Shown: positions 56,088-64,000 of the stretch, piece after piece
How the letters are laid out: every line of letters starts with the position of its first letter
Numbering within the stretch: position 1 is the first letter of the stretch
From: Codonopsis lanceolata
Taxonomy: Eukaryota > Streptophyta > Magnoliopsida > Asterales > Campanulaceae
Direction of reading: 5' to 3'
Length of the DNA: 64,000 nt
Assembly: GCA_013146195.2 (NCBI GenBank)
Contig: CM028377.1
Location: 177,422,465 to 177,486,464, forward strand
Made by a program: the position numbers and the translations under genes
The notes under the pieces: generated by a model
Seen by the model: the letters and a program-made list of their open reading frames with translations, nothing else
The model's database searches: none
Told to the model about the DNA's origin: nothing

Positions 56088-59030
56088 TCACTTCTTCCAT
56101 TGAGGCAACCTCTGGATGACTACCTGCAATATGTAGTTGAAATATGGAGATGCTGAGAATTCAATCCTAGTTTAAATTCGGTTTTGATGACCTATCAAGG
56201 GTAAATTCCTATGAAACAAAGCTACTACCAAATATACTTCCATATCTATTTCTTTTTTTGGGTTGTTGGGGGGGGGGAGGTGAAAATTCGACAAATAGTA
56301 GTAATTCTCTTGCGTACCTTGCCAGAGTTTTCTTTGTTTCCTACAATAGTTTGACAAGCCAACCTCCATGACTCGGGTTTCTGTACATTGGACATAAAGT
56401 TTTGAGTGACAAGCATATTCCGCAATCGAAATTCATACCAAAAACCATGAACTTTTTAAAAAAAAAATCCTAAGCGTTGGACTACTTCCTCCAACTTATA
56501 AGCATATATAATGATAATTACAGAGATTGAGAGTTAGCCCGCTGGTTAGGGCACTCTTTCTCCCAGTTGTATGTACATCACAGATCAAACCGTATGATTC
56601 CTTTTGCCAATCATTTTTTTGCATGAGTAGCCATCATGGGGGAAGCTGGTGATAAAAAAAATTGAACTAGAAGCATTATCTATATTGTTTGATTAGTATC
56701 AATAGAGAAGGATTAAGAGTATACATGCCTTCTTTAGATATTTGAGTTCTGTATTTGTTCTTTCATTCAAAAGATCCTTTCCATCCAAAACCTGGGTCAG
56801 GATAAAGAAAAACATGATGATTCTCAACATCAGTGAACATAAAGCCAAATAATAATAAAGAACATGACTCATGAGCGACCACTTTTCATGACAACTCAAA
56901 GAAGTTGGACATCGTGGAAGGTTTTTTTGGGGGGTTTAATAGGGTAGCCCTGAGGGCTGGCGCCATGATTGAATACTAACCAAATCAATCCCTTTCAACC
57001 CCCTTGGCGGCATTGCATCAACTTTTATTTGGACATGCCTGTGCATATTACGTAAGGTGGTATACATTAGGGTTTACAGGGCACAAGAAGAGCTATGAGC
57101 TGAAATTTATATACAAGTATAAACTTTTGCACCCATAGCTATTTCTCACCAAACTTCCATATTTCAACCCCTCCAACACACCAAAAAAAAGTAAAATAAA
57201 TAAAAAGGTTTCAATCTCAATAAGACACATCTTCAGAGAAATGCAAATGTCTAAAACCAAGCAAAACAAGAAAAGGACAAAACTGTCAAAAAGAACCATA
57301 CCTCCACAATGCATGTTCCACAGCTTCCACCTCCTCCACAGTTCATCACTTTTCCCTGTTGAGAAGGTCAATTTCAACTTAGAACTTAAGCAAACGTTGG
57401 CATATAAATGAATAAGCAAAGCTCAAAGCAATATTGGGGTAAAACAACTTCCCAACGAGATTGCAAGCGTGTGGATGCTAGTGAATTAAGAAAACTCAAA
57501 CCAAATCGAAATAATAACACGCAACAGAATTATGTAAAATGCATTGGTGAAGGCTACAACAGTCAGGGTAAAGTATATCCAGAACTTCTCAGCCCATGTT
57601 ACTGCCTTACTGGCTCTTCTTCAGGCAAAAGATACTGGAAAGCTCTTGTTTACAGAACATTCTATCAAACTGAACTTTCCATGCAGGGCGCCATGTTTAT
57701 GATTTAAGTGGAATCATTGGCCATTTGGTGTAATTGTGGTTTGTTTCAAAGATGGGTGAGCTCTGGAATACTATATTGTGGATTTGGGGAAGCGGAGTGC
57801 ACATTCACATAAATATTTACGGGCTTACGAGTGTAAATGATCACGTAAAGATTTATCGTTTCGAATAACCCCGGTCGGTCCAGGGTCACATAAGCACCCT
57901 GGTTTAGTGGTTCGGGGGCAACGCCCCCGAAACTTTCGGGTGTGACCTGTTTTGCTCTTTGAATTCGTTTTTGACAGTTTTTTCTAGTAGTTATTTTGGT
58001 AACTGTTAAACATTCGAATTAAAGAGTGTACAGAACATGGAAGGAAAGATATATATTGAAAACTTGGTTTTTGAAAGAGGATGATAATGAAAACTCCAAC
58101 AGTCTTCTATCATCTTTGATTTGTCATTATATCCTAATACTCCATTAGTAATCTCCTGTTTAGTGCCGTAAGAGGACGGTAGTTGTAGTCTTATCCTGCA
58201 AGAATTATTCGACCCTTATCACATGCCTCGGGTTACACGAATATTCGGAGGAAATTGGATTCGTGTCGGCCCAAGGTTTCGTAAACCTCTTTATGAAACT
58301 CAGCATTGGATTTTTTCCAATGTCATACTCTTATACCAATGTTAATAACTAGAATTATGAGACAAATTTGAGAGATTAAAGAGAGAGACTTGGAACAATT
58401 TTAATCATATGTATTATTCACCATTAAGACTATTTTATAGTAGTCTTGTTGACTTGAACACAACCATAACTAAAAGTGGGTGAAATGGGAAGAGTGGTGA
58501 AGTGGGAAGTAATTAACCGTATCACTAAGCTCATCCAACATAGCTTAATTAGGGAACTTCTGAAGATATAGATTAGAGCAAGCTCTTGATTCCATTGATC
58601 AATCATATGTATTGCTTGCACAACATAGCTTCATAAACCTTAAACGTAACTTACGTAGGCGGCATAGAGCTCAATCTTGTTATCCGACATGATGGTCCGA
58701 AGCAGCTTATCTCCACTAATAGCTTTAGCTCTCTCCACCGGATACTTGCCATCTCCTCCCACTTTCGGCTTAAATGAAACACAAAATATTACGACAAGAA
58801 AGAATGATTTCATGTGGAATAGTTGAAACATTAATTACCCCGATGAATTCGAGCTCGATTTCGGGATTTTCGGGCGTGGCTGGGGCGAGTTCAGACGAAC
58901 TGGCGGGAAAGGACACTGAAATCAGCGGTCTTCTGGTAGGAAATGTGATGGGTTTGAGGAAATTTGTTTTGCCGGCGGCGGAGACGTCTGGTAATCGGAG
59001 TGACGTGGAGGAAAAATTCACGGCAGCCAT
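56088..59030 (-). CDS. PNSB3: Photosynthetic NDH subunit of subcomplex B 3 (2Fe-2S ferredoxin-like), chloroplast
   Basis: Six exons, spliced in frame: 58839-59030, 58655-58768, 57302-57355, 56729-56791, 56318-56380, 56088-56123, giving 173 residues. Exon 1 is a Ser/Thr/Arg-rich, acid-poor plastid transit peptide ending in ELEFIG; exon 2 has GKYPVERAKAISGDKLLR and NKIELYAAY. Exon 3 reads KVMNCGGGGSCGTCIVE, a CX5CX2C iron-sulfur ligand set, with the fourth Cys in WRLACQTIVGN (exon 5). The end is QRLPQWKK, stop TGA. These blocks match plant PnsB3 (NDF4), a part of subcomplex B of the thylakoid NDH complex in cyclic electron flow. Start ATG 59030 is preferred over an upstream in-frame Met (59084), which lacks transit-peptide character. 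Introns are GT-AG except intron 4, whose donor is GC (AAG|GCATGT). No frame damage, so it is likely functional. Confidence 0.92.
56528..56605 (+). repeat. Possible tRNA-derived SINE head in PNSB3 intron 4
   Basis: TTAGCCCGCTGGTTAGGGCAC resembles a pol III A box (TRGCnnAGyGG), and about 40 bp on CAGATCAAACCGTATG resembles a degraded B box. No clear 3' tail or target duplication. Opposite in strand to the gene. Confidence 0.3.
58327..58540 (-). mobile_element. Short copia LTR with primer site in PNSB3 intron 2
   Basis: LTR 58340-58540 (201 bp) with TGTTAATAAC and ATCCAACA ends. Next to it, 58327-58339 reads on the minus strand TTGGTATAAGAGT, close to the iMet primer site. A TATA-like CTATAAAATAG lies inside. 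It is therefore a 5' LTR with leader of a small copia element in the same orientation as PNSB3. No body or second LTR was found to the left (57720-58326 has no recognised coding). Confidence 0.6.
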
Positions 59031-59159
59031 TTCTTGCCGTCTTATCTGGCCACACACTACTATGCACACTGTCTCAATGGTCAATAGTCGATTCTGGCTT
59101 TACACGACTGTGAACTTTGCCTTTCTGAGTAAATTATCATATTTACAAGGGCCTTGACA

Positions 59160-60150
59160 GAGAATACATAAATTAATTTCTTTCGACATTATTTTTTCTC
59201 TATTAAAATAACAACCATATTATTATTTTTGCATTAAAAATATTGTTATTTTATACCTCTTATACATTCATATTAAAATTTTCGGCTTTGGTAATCGACA
59301 TGAACATAGATAATTAGATATTAGCAAATGAAAAGATTTTATAGAACACAAATATGATGCACGGACATAATATTTTTTTGTTCTACTATTTTTTTTGTTC
59401 TTGACGAGTCTATGTCCATATAAATAAGCAAATTAATAACTTTGAATTTGAAGTATTAACATATTTTTTTAAATTTAATTTATAAATTTGGATTATTTAT
59501 CAAGCATGTCATGATAATTATATGACTAGTCACATTTGTATTTCTAAGACAATGTCAACTACTCGTTTATTTGTAGGTTTCAAGGCAATGTACAAAGTTT
59601 TTATGAATTTGAATTAATTGTGTTGTAAGTTCCAAGACAATGCATTAATTTAGTTGTACAATATAAATAAGAACTTTCATTTTTGGGAAAATGTTTTTGG
59701 CAATATCTATATTATAATTAAGCTTAGTTTTTCTGAAAAGTTAACTATTAGCTTTGATTCATTTTCACAAAACATAATTACTGGCAATGATTAAGTCTTT
59801 CTAAAAAGTTAACTATTTGTTAAGATATTGCTAGATTTCGTAAATTTCAGTAACAATAGAAGAGATATCACGTGCCAATATTAAGTCTTTCATTCTTACG
59901 TTTCCTTTTCTTTCTCTGTAATATACCGTGCTATGATTAGGTCCCAGCAACTCCACCTATGATTTTGACACCCCCTCCACATGCATCTCAAATTCCACAT
60001 TAACATATGTCTATACTATTGTACGATGATATGTGAGAGGATTCGAGTTCTTAAAATCAGGCGGTACTTTTTTTATATTTTAATTAATCTCTTATATGCA
60101 TAAAATAAAGTACAATTAATTTGTCTTAATCTTATTTGTCTCACGTGTAG
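59160..60150. other. AT-rich intergenic DNA upstream of PNSB3
   Basis: Should include the PNSB3 promoter just right of 59030. No clear TATA box or other motif was identified. No gene seen. Confidence 0.5.
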
Positions 60151-60282
60151 GTGGAAATACTGAACAAAGTTATTGCATCCCGCTTTTCAAAACCAGACAT
60201 TGTTGTAAAGCAAAAGCCTCAAGAAGAAGATTGGGTTGTCGTTATTGAGAAAAAACAATACAATATTGTTTCTACATGTTAA
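60151..60282 (+). pseudogene. Possible terminal exon of an unrecognised gene
   Basis: After an acceptor-like CACGTGTAG, an open stretch of 43 codons ends at TAA (60280-60282). Its composition is protein-like, with blocks such as RFSKPDIVVKQKPQEEDWVVVIEKK (key block PDIVVKQKPQEEDWVVV). The upstream DNA is AT-rich and intron-like, and TTAATAAAATC at 60399-60409 could be a poly-A signal. No upstream exon was found. It may be a gene remnant, a captured exon or chance. Not identified. Confidence 0.35.
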
Positions 60283-60576
60283 TTTTTTTTTCTTTAACAA
60301 TATTGTTAGTATTTCCTTTTCGAGGCCAGGCTCTTCCGTCCTCCCTCTTATAAGAGCAAGGTTGGTTGTCCCCTTCAAGTTTGTTATTTTATTTCTATTA
60401 ATAAAATCTTAGCAGGATACCGCACATGTTTCCCTAAAAAAATTACAAAACTAACTTTTAATTTTTTTTCCACTGTTGGATGATCATATTGTTTTAATTG
60501 ATTACCGAGAGGTGTTCATTTTAAATTGATTATTTTGAATACTAATACTACCAAACTGGCATCGTGCCATAGGTAC

Positions 60577-60580
<4 letters not shown>

Positions 60581-60622
<42 letters not shown>
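60581..60622. repeat. (AT)n microsatellite
   Basis: About 42 bp of AT repeat. Confidence 0.95.
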
Positions 60623-60626
<4 letters not shown>

Positions 60627-60665
60627 TAGGCCAACTCCTTAGCCTGGTCTCGACTAATACACCTA

Positions 60666-61120
60666 TCTAGGCCTGTCAATAGGATCGGATTTTGGTCTGA
60701 ATCGACCCGAATTTTCGGATATAGATTTGTATAATGGTTCAATAACTCGAATCTAAATCTGATAGTTTATATATTAATGGATTGGATATAGATTTAGCTA
60801 TATTCAATCATTTAAGGATCTGATCCGATCCGAAAATAATATATTTCTTATTATACATATGCATAGTATACATAATTATATATGTATGATGTCTTTTGAT
60901 ACTCCTTCCTTTTATATTCTAAATGTTTTTTAATCATATATTTATATTTCGGATCAGATATTTAATCAGATATTTTAACTGATAATTGATTCGAATATGG
61001 ATTGACATACACTTGATTCGTCGGATTATCAAATCGGATCGGATCGGTGATATAAGGTTTCAAATCGGATTCAGATTTATCTATATCTGATACATATCCG
61101 ATCTATTGAGAAGCTTACAT
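60666..61120. repeat. CGGAT/ATCCG-rich degenerate repeat
   Basis: Dense words GGATCGGAT, GATCCGATCCG, CGGATATAG and ATATCTGAT on both strands, without clear ends. Looks like a decayed non-autonomous element; class unknown. Confidence 0.4.
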
Positions 61121-61185
61121 CTATCGACTAATACTAGAGACTTAAACCAGAGAACTCAAGGTATTGTTCGATCTTTAATATATTA

Positions 61186-61547
61186 CTCCCTCCGTCCCTA
61201 AATTATATAATTGTCACTTTGAAACTTACCTTTTAGAAATCACTTTAACTTTATCCTTACTTTTTCATTATTTATTATGGGCACATCATATGGGCTTTAA
61301 AGAAATTACACATTAAACCAATATTAATAATCCAATAAATATGATAGTGGGTATAATTTATGCAAGAAAACTTTAAAAATTATTATTGCATATCCTAAAG
61401 AGATAGTGAGTATAATGTGTACATAATTAATGAGAGAGAGTGTGCGAGGGGTATTATTGTCACAATATATTTTATAACTCGTCATTAATTACATTTCTTA
61501 ATCTTTGTATTTTGTCAATTAGGAACATTTATCTATGACGGAAGGAA
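61186..61547. mobile_element. Stowaway-like (Tc1/mariner) MITE
   Basis: Begins CTCCCTCCGTCCC after TA (61184-61185) and ends GACGGAAGGAA followed by TA, i.e. inverted ends of the Stowaway type with several mismatches on the right. 362 bp, AT-rich, non-coding. The TA target duplication fits. Confidence 0.75.
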
Positions 61548-61559
61548 TATATGATATTT

Positions 61560-62280
61560 GATGATGCAAAAATCAGCTTTTAAGCTGTCCAATACGATTT
61601 GTAGGATATTTGCGCTTATGAGTGTGTTGGATTTTCCTAGAACCTGTCAAAAACAAAGAACACCTTAGTTGTAGTGCAAGGCAAGGCCTCGTGAAACCGC
61701 TTTAGTGTGCAAGTAAGAGTCAAATCTTAAAGACAATTTGTCAGAGTTTCGGGGTATTTATGTGAGCGTACCTTTTAGGGTTGTTCAAGGGGGTATTTAT
61801 AGTCCTTGATGGAGTAAAGTACGAGCGGATTAATGTTGGCCGGGAGTGAGATTGTGGTGGATTGATTAGCATCAATCTGTTTGAGGGCGTAATAGTCGAG
61901 ATAGCCGTTGGAATCTCTGTTGAATCTATTTCGTCGTATGCCTGCTTTGGGCATTGCTTATACTTGGTTAGATGGGCATGGCCATGCTTGATGAAGCTTT
62001 TACATGCTCGTATGAATCCTGTCAATTATGTCCGGGCATGACCATCTGGTCAGGTAAGAAAGACCTTTTTCGACCACGTTTGATCAGAGACAAACGAGGA
62101 GGAGTTGGTGTGCTTGGCCACAATCTTTGTTTGGAACTTGGTAATAGAGCTTTTGACCTTATTCATGTCCGCTTGGATTTGCACTTGTGCGGGGCACATG
62201 AATAATGGGCTCATGACTAGCACGTGGTGTCATACGCGCTTTGCTCGTGACCGGTTTTAGGTCGAGCATATCAATACTAA
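61560..62280 (-). repeat. Probable LTR fragment with minus-strand TATA box
   Basis: Non-coding. The minus strand has CTATAAATAC at 61793-61802, followed by Pro/Ser-codon-free leader-like DNA, and a TTGACAGG word at 61645-61652. This arrangement resembles a Ty3 LTR promoter. Ends not identified. Confidence 0.35.
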
Positions 62281-63117
62281 TTGACATTCTACTTGTAAGT
62301 CTAGTAGGTAACGAAATAAGACTAGAGAGGGGTGAATAACATTTTAAAAACTTTAGGGGCTATTTTGAAAACCTTCAAAATTGACAGCGGAAAGATTAAG
62401 TTATCAGCAAATAGAAAATCTTTCTATCAGCTGATGAGCAAAATAATCAATGTCAGCTTGTTGACACAGGTTTAAGTAGAAAAGGTTTTAAACAGATCAC
62501 TGATATAAGAAATGAACTGAAAGACAATAGATAAAACAATTAAGTAAATGATTCAAGAATGTAACTGACTAACACTTAAGTAGATGGAAGATGGTTAAGT
62601 GTTAGAAACAGTTCTATCAACTGAAAGATAAATGAGTATTTAGGAGTGGTTCACAGTGTAAACTCCTACCACTACCAAAATAAACTTGGATTTTTGAAGT
62701 GCACCAAATATTATTGCAATTCTAAGTGATCACTAACGGATCTGTGTACAACAAAAACCCGTGTATGAGGAGTATGGTTGAGAAACAATCAAACTCGTAC
62801 AACAATCAAATGTTCCTTTAAGATTTGAAAGAATAAATAAACAATCTAAACAGTTATTGTTTAAACAAGAATTAGAAGGAGATAAACAAGAAAGCATATC
62901 TAGTTAGTGTTTTGAGGATTGAAACACATCAATGAAAGAATTGTTTGAAAAAAATATGTTGAGTGTCCGATCCTGGCTTGAAGCAAATCAAAGAGAGAAT
63001 ATTATATCAATAATGAATGATAGTTTCAACCGCTCTATGTTCGATCACCTCTCTCTATTCTTCAATCCTTGCTTCAATGCTATTTATAGAGATCTTGAAT
63101 AAAGCCATTTTAAAGAG
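62281..63117 (-). repeat. Probable retroelement LTR or leader, minus orientation
   Basis: Begins near CTAGTAGGTAACGAAATAAG and AGAGAGGGGTGAATAAC, words often seen at plant LTR/leader borders. A TATA-like CTATAAATAG lies on the minus strand at 63080-63089. It abuts the next LTR at 63118. No gene. Confidence 0.35.
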
Positions 63118-64000
63118 TGATGAGCCCAAGATTTCCACAAATTTTCTCGGCAATTTCTTTCTATTTTGTGCTATTTTGAGTTAATTATGTCTTGAAAATA
63201 TTATTATTTGTGTATTTGTGCTTAATGTAGGTTTCCACGCATAATTGAGCATTTATGTGGCAATTAGCATGAAATTCGAAGCAATTCCAGGCTGAAAAAG
63301 TTGAATTACAAATTATTTGGATAAAGTCTATTGAGTTCCGTTAAGAAGTCAAAGGCAAAGGAGGGCTAAAGAAGGCTAACTGGTCTAACAGAGGACCAAA
63401 TTACGAAGTATGGAGAGGGAAGGACCTAGAAGTCAAGGGGCACCTGCGAACTATTCTAAGATGCAGGGGAGCACGAAGCCATTTCCAAATTCTCATCCCT
63501 TGATGCGTTGTCGGCCAGCTGTAGCCCCAATTTCATATTCATGGTATGTAACATGACATAAAATATCAAGACATGTTAAAGGACTAACAAATGTCAAGTT
63601 ACATGGTTGAAAATGCAAAAGAAAAAACATAGGATGCATAAACAGTAAATTGCAGGGGGGGCCAAAGTGTCAAAAATCAAGACAAAATAGGTGGGGGGCG
63701 CCCCAAGCACTCAATGGCACCGTGCCAACACCCTCCATGGGCAGCGCTCAATAGTGCCCCAAGCACTATAGCAGTTTGCTTTTAGTGCAATCCTCTCAGC
63801 GCACGGTACAAGCCGATGAAGCTCAAAAGGAAAAACTTAATCACGAAGGAAGCCTCCTCCCAGCCTATAAATAGAGGCACCCGGCTTTTAGAATTCACGG
63901 ACAGAAAACACACAGTGAAAGAGTGAAGTTACGTAGTGAGTTCACCGTGCAGTTGAGAGAACACTGAAGGAATTTTTCCTTCTAGCCTCGAAGCTCTATC
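63118..64000 (+). repeat. 5' part of an LTR running off the window
   Basis: Starts TGATGAGCCCAAG and continues without coding to the window end. It has a good TATA box (see 63865) and G/C-rich GGCGCCCC words near 63695, typical of LTR U3 regions. It could be a Ty3 element; the end and any coding lie outside. Confidence 0.5.
63865..63874 (+). promoter_or_regulatory. TATA box of the LTR promoter
   Basis: CTATAAATAG in a GC-richer context, about 750 bp after the LTR start. Transcription would start near 63900 and run off the right end. Confidence 0.6.

Noticed and set aside
57408..57707. 99-codon plus-strand frame in PNSB3 intron 2
   Set aside because: No domain, opposite strand to the gene, within an intron; composition not convincing.
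1..64000. CRISPR arrays, bacterial operons, rRNA genes
   Set aside because: None present; the tandem repeats found lack unique spacers of constant length and the DNA is plant nuclear.

Overview
This window is nuclear DNA of a flowering plant, most likely a eudicot. The evidence is one recognisable intron-bearing nuclear gene for a chloroplast NDH-complex subunit (PNSB3/NDF4-like, minus strand, 56088-59030, six exons that join in frame) set in nested plant LTR retrotransposons, with plant-type MITEs, a Mutator-like transposase and plant mobile domain (PMD) gene remnants. The species cannot be named from sequence alone. A run of exactly 100 N at 18333-18432 marks an assembly gap, so the order across it is not certain.

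Layout, left half. 395-3391: 3' part of an Athila-type Ty3 element (+) with its 3' LTR. 3392-10574: a Tekay/Del-type Ty3 element (-) with its 2.5-kb 5' LTR and iMet primer site. 10575-12150: a Tat-lineage Ty3 gag-pol fragment (+), interrupted by the Tekay element. About 13300-17450: a heavily decayed Sirevirus-like Ty1/copia polyprotein (+). 18333-18432: gap. 18433-28544: the 5' part of a second Athila element (-) with gag, protease, RT, integrase, tRNA-Asp primer site and 5' LTR. This Athila copy sits in a Ty1/copia element (-) whose gag, protease, integrase and RT start remain at 28545-31284.

Layout, middle. 32.7-38.3 kb holds two PMD pseudogenes in opposite orientations and a decayed MULE transposase (-), with a 34-bp minisatellite between the PMD copies. 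38.5-42.2 kb is AT-rich DNA with a 302-bp tandem duplication, a ~41-bp minisatellite, a possible small MITE and a GRF zinc-finger pseudogene.

Layout, right half. 44454-54090 is a complete Tork-like Ty1/copia element (-) with two ~1.19-kb LTRs, iMet primer site, purine tract and a perfect 5-bp target duplication (AACCG). Inside its RT-RNase H region lies a 2.55-kb internally deleted Athila insertion. A 396-bp hAT-type MITE (54803-55198), PNSB3, a Stowaway-like MITE (61186-61547) and several LTR pieces fill the rest. An LTR entering from the left at 63118 runs off the window.

No operon, CRISPR array, RNA gene or intact transposon coding frame was found. PNSB3 is the only gene judged functional. 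The retroelement frames are broken, mostly at stops that look like C-to-T (or G-to-A) changes from Trp, Gln or Arg codons, as expected of old methylated copies. The most distinctive undescribed-looking signals are a regularly spaced set of 18-bp palindromes in the Athila LTRs, the Athila mini-element with mutually inverted ends, and the PMD/MULE cluster.
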